From: Candidatus Marithrix sp. Canyon 246
GTDB taxonomy: Bacteria > Pseudomonadota > Gammaproteobacteria > Beggiatoales > Beggiatoaceae
Direction: 5' to 3'
NCBI RefSeq assembly: GCF_001723685.1
Contig: NZ_MCBX01000018.1
Location: 1 to 61,576, forward strand
Length of the DNA: 61,576 nucleotides
Both the position numbers and the translations under genes were made by a program. The notes under the pieces are model-generated. The model worked only from the letters and a program-made list of their open reading frames with translations. It was not told the origin of the DNA and did no database searches. Below, in pieces: positions 43,139-51,478 of this stretch (its first letter is position 1; every line of letters starts with the position of its first letter).

Positions 43139-44504
43139 GATTCAAGTCATGCGGTTTAAACCAAGCTAGTTTTTGATGCAATTTCACCACATCACCAATA
43201 ATGATAATACTAGATAATTTAATATTTTGTTCTTCAACAATAGCCGGTAGCGTTTCTAAAGTTCCAACTAAAACGCGCTGCTCTGAAGTAGTGGCTTTTT
43301 GAATCAATGCTATCGGCTTATCTTTTGACATTCCATGTTCAATCAATTTACTACAAATCGTAGCTAAATTATTTAAGCCCATATAAATCACAACAGTTTG
43401 TTGAGGTTGTGTCAAAGCTTGCCAATTTAAATCAATACTATTATCTTTAAGATGCCCAGTTACAAAAATACAGGATTGTGCATAATCACGATGTGTTAAT
43501 GGAATACCTGCATAAGCAGAACTACCAATCGCTGCGGTAACGGCAGGTACAACTTGAAAAGCAATTCCTTGCTCCATTAAAGTTTCAATTTCTTCACCAC
43601 CACGCCCAAATAAAAATGGATCACCACCTTTTAAACGTAATACACGTTTACCCTCTTTTGCTAAACGAATTAATAACTGATTAATTTGTTCTTGAGGCAC
43701 AGGATGATTAGTCGGCTGTTTACCTACGTAAATTAATTCAGCGTCACGTCTAACCATATCTAAGACTTCTGCTGAAACCAAACGATCATAAAGCACCACA
43801 TCAGCCTGTTGCATTAACCGCACTGCTTTAAAGGTTAAAAGATCCGGATCCCCCGGTCCACCGCCAACTAGATATACTTCACCATGTTCTTGCTTAGTGT
43901 TTGCAAGCAAATCTTCTAAAGCCTTACTAGCAGCATTAGTTTTTCCAGAAAATACCATTTCGGCAATATTACCTTGTAATACCTTTTCCCAAAATGGGCG
44001 ACGCGCTGGAAAATCTAAGCGTTGTTTTACTTTATCTCTAAAAGATGCTACAAACTCTGCTAACTTACCATAACCGCTTGGTATCATAGCCTCTAAACGA
44101 GTACGTAATAACCTAGCTAAAACTGGAGAGGTTCCACCCGTAGAAACCGCAATTTGTATAGGTGATCTATCAATAATTGCCGGCATAATAAAACTGCATA
44201 AATCTGGTTGATCGACAACATTAACTGGAATATTTTGTTGTTGAGCTAATTTTGAAACTTGTTCATTAACATTTTTATCATTAGTTGCGGCTATAACTAA
44301 ACGACAATCCTGTAAATATTTAGGGGCAAAATAATCCTGATGATATTCAACATTATCAAACTTTGATTTTAATTCAGGTGCGACGACAGTAACTTTAGCA
44401 CCAGCTCGTAGTAACAATGCCGCTTTACGAGCCGCAGTAGCACCACCACCAACCACTAATGTTTTGTGATCACGGATATTAAAAAAAATGGGTAAAAAAT
44501 TCAT
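43131..44504 (-). CDS. cysG: siroheme synthase (trifunctional)
   Basis: A 457-residue enzyme that makes siroheme from uroporphyrinogen III: methylation twice, oxidation, iron insertion. The N-terminal dehydrogenase/chelatase part has VVGGGATAARKAALLLRAGA with the NAD motif and the STGGTSPVLARLLR stretch; the C-terminal methyltransferase has YLVGGGPGDPDLLTFKAVRL, LRLKGGDPFLFGRGGEE and PAVTAAIGSSAYAGIPLTHR. Length matches E. coli CysG. Siroheme serves sulfite and nitrite reductases, including reverse-acting Dsr in sulfur oxidisers, fitting the adjacent tusA-dsrE2. The stop codon lies in a REP, so the final residues may have been changed. Confidence 0.96.
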   Translation of the reverse strand: MNFLPIFFNIRDHKTLVVGGGATAARKAALLLRAGAKVTVVAPELKSKFDNVEYHQDYFAPKYLQDCRLVIAATNDKNVNEQVSKLAQQQNIPVNVVDQPDLCSFIMPAIIDRSPIQIAVSTGGTSPVLARLLRTRLEAMIPSGYGKLAEFVASFRDKVKQRLDFPARRPFWEKVLQGNIAEMVFSGKTNAASKALEDLLANTKQEHGEVYLVGGGPGDPDLLTFKAVRLMQQADVVLYDRLVSAEVLDMVRRDAELIYVGKQPTNHPVPQEQINQLLIRLAKEGKRVLRLKGGDPFLFGRGGEEIETLMEQGIAFQVVPAVTAAIGSSAYAGIPLTHRDYAQSCIFVTGHLKDNSIDLNWQALTQPQQTVVIYMGLNNLATICSKLIEHGMSKDKPIALIQKATTSEQRVLVGTLETLPAIVEEQNIKLSSIIIIGDVVKLHQKLAWFKPHDLNQT

Positions 44505-44603
44505 ATTACTTGAAAAGACTTGATTTAAAATCTATATTAGTATATAACAATAAAGTTTTAAAGTCATTTATTGTTATTTTTATTAAAATAGGAGATAAAA
44601 ACT

Positions 44604-44834
44604 ATGGCTGACTATAACGAAGAATTAGATGCTTCAGGTTTAAATTGCCCTTTACCGATTTTACGGGCTAAAAAGAAACTGAATACAATGGAAAGTGGTC
44701 AAGTATTACGTATTATTGCAACTGATCCCGGTTCTGTCAAAGATTTTGATGCCTTTGCTAAACAAACTGGCAATACATTACTCAGCACAGAAGAAGAAGG
44801 CGATAAATACGCTTTTTTTATTAAAAAGAAATAA
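44604..44834 (+). CDS. tusA: TusA sulfur carrier protein
   Basis: A 76-residue protein starting DYNEELDASGLNCPLPILRA, with the sulfur-binding Cys in the C-P-L-P motif of TusA proteins. Strong AGGAG ribosome site. In sulfur oxidisers TusA hands persulfide sulfur between rhodanese, DsrE-type proteins and the Dsr or sHdr system. The DsrE2 gene follows two bases after the stop, the normal pairing. The rhodanese that often precedes this pair is absent; cysG is divergent upstream. Confidence 0.94.
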   Translation: MADYNEELDASGLNCPLPILRAKKKLNTMESGQVLRIIATDPGSVKDFDAFAKQTGNTLLSTEEEGDKYAFFIKKK

Positions 44835-44836
44835 TT

Positions 44837-45307
44837 ATGTCTGACGAAAAAAAATTAGCTATTATAGCTACAAAAGGTAGTCTTGATTGGGCTTATCCAC
44901 CATTGATTCTGGCTTCAACAGCCTCAGCATTGGGTTATGAAACTGAAATTTTCTTTACTTTTTATGGCTTAGCCATGTTAAAGAAAAAGCTGAATTTACA
45001 AGTATCACCACTTGGTAATCCAGCAATGCCAATGCCAATGCCTGTACCTGTAATAATGCAAGCAATGCCCGGTATGCAAGCAATGATGTCTAGCATGATG
45101 AAAAAGACCATGAAGAAAAAAGGTGTTGCTAGCGTTGAAGAATTGCGTGATTTATGTTTAGAAGCTGAAGTTAGAATGGTAGCTTGCCAAATGACGGTAG
45201 ATCTATTTGACTTCGATACTAAAGACTTTATTGATGAAGTCGAATATGGTGGTGCTGCAACTTTCTTTGAGTTTGCAGGCAAATCCGACATTTGTTTATA
45301 TATTTAA
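44837..45307 (+). CDS. dsrE2: DsrE2-type peroxiredoxin-family sulfur transfer protein
   Basis: A 156-residue DsrE/DsrF-like protein of the DsrE2 subgroup. It has KLAIIATKGSLDWAYPPLIL, a methionine-rich hydrophobic middle (PMPMPVPVIMQAMPGMQAMM) that anchors these proteins at the membrane, KKKGVASVEELRDLCLEA, and the conserved Cys in MVACQMTVDLF. The usual ending is also present (GGAATFFEFAGKSDICLYI). It lies two bases after tusA, in one operon. Known DsrE2 proteins bind TusA and are thought to handle sulfur in the cytoplasm of sulfur oxidisers. Confidence 0.92.
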   Translation: MSDEKKLAIIATKGSLDWAYPPLILASTASALGYETEIFFTFYGLAMLKKKLNLQVSPLGNPAMPMPMPVPVIMQAMPGMQAMMSSMMKKTMKKKGVASVEELRDLCLEAEVRMVACQMTVDLFDFDTKDFIDEVEYGGAATFFEFAGKSDICLYI

Positions 45308-45330
45308 ACTTCAAAACAAATTCTAAAAAA

Positions 45331-45352
45331 GGGGGTTCTTTTCTGAACCCCC
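45331..45352. terminator. terminator-like hairpin after dsrE2
   Basis: GGGGGTTC and GAACCCCC arms around a six-base loop, 24 bases past the dsrE2 stop. A run of A precedes it and no T run follows, so it is a weaker match for rightward termination than for leftward. Confidence 0.6.
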
Positions 45353-45436
45353 TGTCATATACCCTACCTAAAAACACAATCTTGGAATATACTGTGCAAT
45401 ACTGAATATTTAATGAGTATATTAGAGGGAAAGATT

Positions 45437-45826
45437 ATGGTAACTAAAAAAACCATTTTAGTTATAGATGATGAAATGATGTCTCGTTATACCTTAAATG
45501 TTCTTTTAGAACCAAAAAAATTCAATTTAATTTTTGCTGAAAATGGCAAACAAGGTTTAGAAAAACTCGAACATTTAACCCCCGATTTAATGTTATTAGA
45601 TTTAATAATGCCCGGTATGAATGGTTTTGAAGTTTGCAAATATTTACGCGCCAATTCACGTTTCACTAAATTACCTGTTGTGATGATGACAGCTTGGGAT
45701 GATGAAGAAACATATTTACGTTGCTTAAAACACGGTGCTTCCGATGTATTAAGTAAACCTTTTGAATATGCGGATTTAAATACTATGGTTGATTATTATC
45801 TAAATAAAAATTATGTCAGAAAATAG
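45437..45826 (+). CDS. single-domain response regulator
   Basis: A 129-residue receiver domain alone. Acidic pocket in LVIDDEMMSRY, phospho-acceptor Asp in DLMLLDLIMPGMNG, switch Thr in VVMMTAWDDEE and Lys in DVLSKPFEYAD. The start at 45437 is preferred over 45413 because GAGGG lies just before it. The next gene, a receiver plus GGDEF-EAL protein, overlaps its end by 14 bases and its receiver is similar, so the pair is translationally coupled and probably works in one phosphorelay. The sensor kinase is not in the window. Confidence 0.93.
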   Translation: MVTKKTILVIDDEMMSRYTLNVLLEPKKFNLIFAENGKQGLEKLEHLTPDLMLLDLIMPGMNGFEVCKYLRANSRFTKLPVVMMTAWDDEETYLRCLKHGASDVLSKPFEYADLNTMVDYYLNKNYVRK

Positions 45827-47549
45827 CACAGTTTTAATTGTTGATGACGATCCAATTTCTCGTTTTACAGTTAAAGCCTTACTTGAACAAGAAAAAATTT
45901 ATAATTTAGAATTTGCTGAAAATGGAGAACAGGGTTTAAAAAAAGCCTTAGAAATAATACCTGATGTAATGTTACTTGATGTAATGATGCCGGGTATAGA
46001 TGGTTTTGAAGTATGTAGGCGTTTACGCACTCACCATCATTTAGCTGAATTACCGATTGTCATGGTAACAACACTTGATGATAGAAAATCACGTTTGCGT
46101 GGTATTGAAGCTGGTGCCGATGACTTTATGAGCAAACCTTTTGATCAAGAAGAGTTATGCGCTCGTATTCGCACGATTACCCGCTTAAATCGTTATCGCC
46201 GATTAGTAGAAACTAAAGAACAATTATTTAATTTAGCTAACTACGATAGTTTAACCAAATTACCTAATCGTAGTTTATTGACGGAACGTTTACGTCAAAG
46301 TATAGAACGTGCAACTCGTTCTAGTCAAAGTGTTGCAGTATTAGCTTTAGAATTAGACAATTTCAAAACATTAAATGAATCGCTTGGGCATGAAATAGGC
46401 GATAAAATATTATGTGAAATTACACAACGTTTAAACAATACTATTTCTAATGGTGCCACAGTATCTCATTTTAGTGCTGATGAATTTGTGATTATTTTTG
46501 ATACCGAAAATGCGGTTAAAGATATTAATGAGATTGCACCAGCTTTATTAGCTAATATTCAGAAACAGATGACTATTGATGACTATGAAATGGTTGTCAC
46601 TGCCTGCATTGGTATAAGCGTTTTTCCTAATGATGCTGAAGATTCTGGAGATTTATTAAAACATGCAGAATTAGCATTATCGCGTGCTAAAAGCTCAGAT
46701 AAAAATAGCTATCAATTTTTTACTAGCGAAATGAACGAAGTCGCGCTTGAACGTCTAAAACTTGAAAATAAACTACGTAAAGTCTTAAAGCAAGATGAAT
46801 TACGTGTATATTATCAGCCACAAATAGAATTAAGTAATGGCAAATTAATTGGTATGGAAGCATTAGTGCGATGGCAAAATCCAGAATGGGGATTAGTGTC
46901 ACCGGCTAAATTTGTACCGATTGCTGAAGAGACTGGTTTAATTATAGATATTGGGGAATGGGTTTTAAGAACAGCTTGCAAACAAAATAAAGCTTGGCAA
47001 CGTGCTGGGCATTCACCAACTCGTGTCTCAGTAAATTTATCAAGTAGGCAATTTCAAATTCCAAATTTATTAGAAGTTATTAAAGATGCTTTAGATGAAA
47101 GTGAATTAGAACCAAAATATTTAGAGTTAGAATTAACAGAAAGTGTATTATTAGAAGATAGTATAGATAAGAAAAATAGTATCTTTTCAACATTAAGCGA
47201 ATTACAAACAATGGGTGTCAAGATTGCAATTGATGATTTTGGCACTGGTTATTCATCTTTAAGTTATTTAAAACGTTTTCCAGTTAATACTCTAAAAATA
47301 GATCGTTCTTTTGTGAAAGATGTTTGTACTAATAATGATGATGCTGCGATTACTAGTGCAATTATTGCGATGGCACATAGTTTACGTTTATCAATAGTGG
47401 CAGAAGGTGTTGAAGATGCTGATCAATTAGCGTTTTTGAAAAAACGAGAATGTGAAGTTATACAAGGATATTATTTTAGCCGCCCATTATCAACAGGTGA
47501 TATGACTAAAAAATTTGAAAAAATTGGAAGGCAGGCAATTTTTCAATAA
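45813..47549 (+). CDS. response regulator with degenerate GGDEF and intact EAL domain
   Basis: A 578-residue protein. Receiver at 1-120 (LIVDDDPISRF, VMLLDVMMPGIDG, FMSKPFDQEE). The GGDEF-like domain at about 145-300 (YDSLTKLPNRSLL ... LGHEIGDKILCEI) has SADEF in place of GGDEF, so cyclic-di-GMP synthesis is unlikely and it may only bind GTP. The EAL domain from about 325 has GMEALVRWQNPEWG, LELTESVLLED, IDDFGTGYSSLSYLKRFP, LKIDRSFVKDV and AEGVEDADQL, all catalytic motifs of an active phosphodiesterase. Predicted to lower cyclic-di-GMP on phosphorylation, affecting gliding or attachment. Confidence 0.93.
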   Translation: MSENSTVLIVDDDPISRFTVKALLEQEKIYNLEFAENGEQGLKKALEIIPDVMLLDVMMPGIDGFEVCRRLRTHHHLAELPIVMVTTLDDRKSRLRGIEAGADDFMSKPFDQEELCARIRTITRLNRYRRLVETKEQLFNLANYDSLTKLPNRSLLTERLRQSIERATRSSQSVAVLALELDNFKTLNESLGHEIGDKILCEITQRLNNTISNGATVSHFSADEFVIIFDTENAVKDINEIAPALLANIQKQMTIDDYEMVVTACIGISVFPNDAEDSGDLLKHAELALSRAKSSDKNSYQFFTSEMNEVALERLKLENKLRKVLKQDELRVYYQPQIELSNGKLIGMEALVRWQNPEWGLVSPAKFVPIAEETGLIIDIGEWVLRTACKQNKAWQRAGHSPTRVSVNLSSRQFQIPNLLEVIKDALDESELEPKYLELELTESVLLEDSIDKKNSIFSTLSELQTMGVKIAIDDFGTGYSSLSYLKRFPVNTLKIDRSFVKDVCTNNDDAAITSAIIAMAHSLRLSIVAEGVEDADQLAFLKKRECEVIQGYYFSRPLSTGDMTKKFEKIGRQAIFQ

Positions 47550-47551
47550 TA

Positions 47552-47622
47552 TTTTGAACATGATTACAAGGATTTAAGGATTACCAGCATTGAAAATCAT
47601 GTAAATCTTTTAATCCTTATAA
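47552..47622. repeat. diverged copy of the MITE-like inverted repeat
   Basis: TTTTGAACATGATTACAAGG at the left and a partly complementary ATCATGTAAATCTTTTAATC at the right repeat the ends of the element at 49845-50005, but with mismatches and a much shorter middle. It begins right after the stop of the GGDEF-EAL gene. Confidence 0.6.
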
Positions 47623-47636
47623 TTTCTCTTCTATAG

Positions 47637-48300
47637 TTCTAATGAATATGCTTTTATCGCCCAGATTTATGAGCCACCTTTGCAGTATCATTACTTAAAA
47701 CGCCCTTATACTCTAACGCCTCTCAGCGCAACTGAGGTGCCTAAACCACAATATTTTGATAAAAATGGTAATCCATTAGCTGATGATGTTGCTGTAGATC
47801 AAAATTAAAAAGGGTGTTCAATATCAACCACATCCTTGTTTTGTTCCTGAATATCAGACGCTGTCTGAGTCTCAATTATCTAAAGGTTAATAATCCTAAC
47901 TATCAGATGGTATTAGAAAAAAATCCTAATTTTCATGGTGAAACTTATCCTTCAGAAGGCGGTAAACCGCTACCTTTTATTGATAAAGCAATTTATAGCT
48001 TCGAAAAGGAATCTATTCCTTATTGGAATAAGTTTTTACAAGGTTATTATGACACTTCTAGTTTATCGCGATTGGAAGGATGAATCTAAGTCAATTGAAG
48101 TAGCACGTCGCTTAGTTGCTGAGGCTGGTTATCCAAATGGAGTTGATGCAAAAACTGGTAAACCATTGGTTTTGTATCTTGACTGGGTGAGGAGGGTATT
48201 AATGATCAAGCCAGACTTTTGTGGTATCGCAAGCAATTTAAAAAGTTGGGTATTCAATTGATTGCAAGAGTTACAGATTATAATCGTTTTCAGGATAAAA
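47637..48300 (+). pseudogene. partial duplicate of the peptide-binding protein gene, with deletions
   Basis: Blocks line up in order with the intact gene at 51479-53548: SSNEYAFIAQIYEPPLQYHY-like reading at the start, VPKPQYFDKNGNPLADDVAVD, then NNPNYQMVLEKNPNFHGETY, KESIPYWNKFLQGYYD, VARRLVAEAGYPNGVDAKTG and RVTDYNRFQDK. Several internal deletions lie between the blocks. One removes 26 bases between two copies of GATCAAA and shifts the frame. The 5' end with the lipoprotein signal and the 3' end are missing. Clearly non-functional, and derived from the nearby operon gene or its ancestor. Confidence 0.85.
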
Positions 48301-48440
48301 CAAATTTTTGTACATTTGTCCAAAATATGCCACTGAGGATACGCCAGAACCTTATCGTGAATGGTTATTAGCTATTTCTGATGGCTTAGATTCAGCCACT
48401 GTGATGAAATACACTGGACTTTCCTCCGATGACTTAGCTA
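48301..48440 (+). pseudogene. fragment of the Rpn-family gene at 50717-51296
   Basis: CPKYATEDTPEPYREWLLAI joins directly to DGLDSATVMKYTGLSSDDLA; the intervening 70 or so codons of the longer copy are missing. It is fused to the end of the peptide-binding protein fragment. The 110 bases after it (to 48550) give no recognised protein. Confidence 0.75.
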
Positions 48441-48553
48441 CTTCGGGGGGAATTAGAGTTGATCGTGCTTTTTTGATTCCTTCGCCGCTGGGTGAGGTTT
48501 TTATCCATAATTTTGCACTCGCTTGTTCTGCTGGCAAGTTAATGTGTGGATGA

Positions 48554-49727
48554 TTATATATTGTTTAGCGGCATGAACTCCATCACGACTGCTATATATT
48601 CCATCACCATCATCATCTAATTGTGGAACTTGTTTGCTTTTTATTTCTGCTACTGCTGCTAAAAAGGCTGTGTTTATATCATAACCTCAGCATAATGCAG
48701 GAATTAGTGTCTCAGAAAATTTTGAATTGTTCCATGCAACACTTTCAGCGTCGGAACTGGTTAATATTGTTCGTTTAGTGCCGCTGATGTCATCTATGAA
48801 TGAGCCGCTGTAGCAGGTATCTATTATGATAATTTGTTCAGCATAAATTTTGTTTAATTGTTGTTGTAATTGCTGAGATGACAACCAATATTCACGATTT
48901 GCAGACTATCCTTTTGAGCATGTCCATGTATATAAAAGACAAATTGCTTAGTTGCATTAGCGGCAGTGTTAAATGCTGTTTCTAATTCTTGTTGTGGCTG
49001 AAATAATTCATAATCAACAATTTTTGCATCTCTACCACCTCCATGTAAATCTTGCCATTTTTGGGGATTCATGTAAATGATATTTTCATGCTTATAAGCT
49101 CTGCTAAATAGGGTTCTATACATACGTAATGCTAAATCGTTGCTGTAAGGAAATAGTGTATTTTGTTTATGTGCGCCGCTGGCTGCAATTATTATGGCAT
49201 ATTTTTCTTGTAGGCTGAAATGATTGAATTTCAAAATTGGCTGTAACTGATTTATTGCTATCCATAGTTAATCGACAACTGGAACTAGTTCCACTACAAG
49301 CACCGCCCCAAGCAGTAAATTTATAACATTGTTCAGGGGTTGCGGTTATTATAATTCTCTTTAGTAGAACCTGAGATGCTACCTCCATTTTCTGAAGATA
49401 TTGTAAATTAGGCAAAGCATTAAAATTGGGAATGCTGCCGCTTAGTTGGTTATTCTCTAACTTTATTTTAATAACACCACCACTACTACAACTAACACCA
49501 TACCAACTACAAGGCGTATTAGTAACATTCCAACCACTATTGTTTTTCCAATTAGCACCATTAGTACTGTTATAAAGCTCTAACAACGATTCACATTCAC
49601 CTTTAGAAATTTCAGTGACTGCATCGCAGTTAGTTGCTGCTTGTATGATTGGACTTGTTCCTATCATCAAAATTAATACTACCCAACTTAGCCAATTGCT
49701 CAAGGGTTTGTAACATTTAATTTTCAT
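48554..49727 (-). pseudogene. second decayed LRR / InlB-like / caspase-like protein
   Basis: The sister of 664-3287, very similar at the DNA level. From 49727: signal peptide, CDAVTEISKGECESLLELYN, LRR (CSWYGVSC, LSGSIPNFNALPNL), InlB-type repeat (CYKFTAWGGACSGTSSSC, MDSNKSVTANFEIQ). After a frameshift comes the caspase-like domain (KYAIIIAASGAHKQNTLFPY, IIYMNPQKWQDLHGGG) with the His in FYIHGHAQKDS, then a frameshift, then the Cys in IIIIDTCYSGSFID and ILTSSDAESVAW. A stop after LIPALC and truncation at about 48554 remove the tail. Both catalytic residues are still encoded but in different frames. The region upstream of its start resembles that of the other copy, so the promoter was duplicated too. 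Confidence 0.87.
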
Positions 49728-49844
49728 AGTAATTCTACTATATAGATATATACCTTATGTAAGGTAATTTAAGCTTTATTATGGCTTGTGCCTATTACCT
49801 TACTTATAGTAAATGAGTATATCATAAAAATTTTCGGATATCGT

Positions 49845-50005
49845 ACCCTTTTTTTGAACATGATTATAAGGATTTTAGGATTACCATGAATTTTAATACT
49901 GGTTAATAAATAAACGATACGAAGTCAGCGAAGCTAAGTAGTGGAGCGCAGCGGAATAAATCATGGTAATCCTAAAATCTTTATAATCATGTTCAAAAAA
50001 AGGGT
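49845..50005. mobile_element. 161-bp MITE-like element with 45-nt terminal inverted repeats
   Basis: The left arm (49845-49889, starting ACCCTTTTTTTGAACATGAT) and right arm (49961-50005) are reverse complements with one mismatch in 45 positions. The 71-base centre includes AAACGATACGAAGTCAGCGA and has no gene. It lies between the second LRR-caspase pseudogene and the Uma2 gene. A diverged copy is at 47552-47622. No flanking target duplication is obvious. Confidence 0.85.
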
Positions 50006-50021
50006 AATTTAGCACATTCTT

Positions 50022-50064
50022 GTTGGGTTACGTTTTTTTACTGCGTAAAAAAATCTAACCCAAC
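50022..50064. repeat. hairpin repeat near the Uma2 gene end
   Basis: GTTGGGTTACGTTTTTTTAC and GTAAAAAAATCTAACCCAAC face each other as an imperfect inverted repeat, 17 bases past the stop of the Uma2 gene, so it may end that transcript. It also looks like a dispersed repeat. Confidence 0.6.
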
Positions 50065-50080
50065 CTACAAAACTACAAAA

Positions 50081-50656
50081 TTAAAAATTAACACGCTTAT
50101 AAATCTGAGATAAACTCAATTCAGCATCTAAACAAGGCAGATGAATAGATTCATTCTCCTCAATATAAGTAGTTGCAAACCATTCTCCATCATCATTTTT
50201 ACTGACAACAATCACAGAAGTTCTATCTTGTGCAACCATAAGGTAAGATTTAAGACTAGATATGGTTTGATAAGCTAATAGCTTTTCAATATGATCTTTA
50301 TCCTGAGTTGAATCAGATAACACTTCAAAAATTATACAAGGATTATTTTTATAATAAGGATCTTCATCATCGGTATCGTCGCAGCTAAGAATAACATCTG
50401 GATAATAAAAACTTTTACGAGATTTAATACGTACTTTTATATCAGAAGTAAATACCTCATAATTTCCTCCCTTAGCATCAGCCTCATTATAAATAAAATT
50501 CGCTATATTCATAGCTATTCTATTATGTTGAACACTAGAACCAGCCATAGCAAAGACTTCTCCATCAATATACTCATGACGAATTTCACTTATTTTTTCA
50601 CCATCAAGATATTCACATTCTGAGATATAATTATCAGCTATTTTTATAGCACTCAT
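50081..50656 (-). CDS. Uma2-family (DUF820) putative endonuclease
   Basis: A 191-residue protein of the Uma2/DUF820 restriction-endonuclease-like fold. Signatures: RHEYIDGEVFAMAGSSVQHN, YEVFTSDIKVRI, SFYYPDVILSCDD (the PD), IIFEVLSDSTQDKDHIEKLL (the E-x-x motif) and LKSYLMVAQDRTSVIVV. Such genes occur in many copies in cyanobacteria and filamentous sulfur bacteria; function unknown, probably linked to mobile DNA. Full length, catalytic-type residues present. Stands alone on the minus strand. Confidence 0.9.
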   Translation of the reverse strand: MSAIKIADNYISECEYLDGEKISEIRHEYIDGEVFAMAGSSVQHNRIAMNIANFIYNEADAKGGNYEVFTSDIKVRIKSRKSFYYPDVILSCDDTDDEDPYYKNNPCIIFEVLSDSTQDKDHIEKLLAYQTISSLKSYLMVAQDRTSVIVVSKNDDGEWFATTYIEENESIHLPCLDAELSLSQIYKRVNF

Positions 50657-50716
50657 GTTAAACTCCGTGTTGCATTTTACTCTTGAAACATTTTAACATG
50701 TAAATCTAGTATCTAT

Positions 50717-51296
50717 ATGAAAAAAGTAGCTTCCTTACGCTACAGCGTGATTTTTAAAAAAGCTTTTTCTCAATCAGATATTTTCAAAGCCTTTGTCAAA
50801 GACTTTCTGGGAATTGAACTTAATATTAATAAGGTTGAAACGGAAAAATCGGATCATAGTTGATATTCAGCATGTAGTTGATATGGCAACTATTGATTTC
50901 GATCCAAAAGATCGCAAGGGTAATCCTTTAAACGAAATTGAACACAAAATTTTGTATATTTGTCCAAAATATGCCACTGAGGATACGCCAGAACCTTATC
51001 GTGAATGGTTATTAGCTATTTCCGACAGTTTGGATGAAGAAGTTAATGAAACGAAGTATCACAAAACGGAGATTAAACGAATTTTTGACTTGATTGCACA
51101 AGATTTAATCTCCCCGAAAGAATATGCTCGCATGAAAGAAGAATCTTCTATTGAGCAACTTCAGCAGGATAAATTTAAACAAGGTCAATTTGCTGAAAAA
51201 CAAGAAACCGCACGCAAAATGTTAGCTGATGGATTAGATTCAGCCACTGTGATGAAATACACTGGACTTTCCTCTGATGACTTAGCTACTTTATAA
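50717..51296 (+). pseudogene. Rpn-family (PD-(D/E)xK transposase-like) gene, frameshifted and deleted
   Basis: From the ATG at 50717: MKKVASLRYSVIFKKAFSQS ... VKDFLGIELNINKVETEKS, the standard N-terminus of the recombination-promoting nuclease/COG5464 family. The frame then changes and resumes as KNRIIVDIQHVVDMATIDFD, so the part carrying the nuclease core Asp region is deleted. The C-terminal part is intact: ILYICPKYATEDTPEPYREW, DEEVNETKYHKTEIKRIFDL and a coiled region ending KMLADGLDSATVMKYTGLSS. The nuclease cannot be active. A shorter fragment of the same family lies at 48301-48440. Confidence 0.8.
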
Positions 51297-51300
51297 TATA

Positions 51301-51478
51301 GTTCAAAGACCTGTATTAATTCATTCCTAATTGATGGAGGATCATAGTCTCTGGCTTTAAGCTCACCTTAAATTATGGCTTGAAGGTAATAAACCTTGCC
51401 CCACGACAAATTACAATATCGGAGAACGGCTTTTGTTGGAATATGTTATAATTATAGTAGTTAATTCAGAGGTAATAT
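51301..51478 (+). promoter_or_regulatory. leader region of the peptide transporter operon
   Basis: 178 bases with no recognised gene. A TATAAT box lies at 51447-51452 without a convincing -35 element, and AGAGG 7 bases before the ATG at 51479 is the ribosome site. A short reading (LKLWLEGNKPCPTTNYNIGE) may be the trace of an old gene but matches nothing recognised. Confidence 0.35.

Noticed and set aside
44962-45291. A 109-residue open stretch antisense to dsrE2
   Set aside because: dsrE2 is a well-recognised gene in an operon with tusA; the antisense reading has no family features.
47637-48300. A second functional peptide-binding protein
   Set aside because: Start and end are missing and several deletions, one of them frameshifting, separate the matching blocks.
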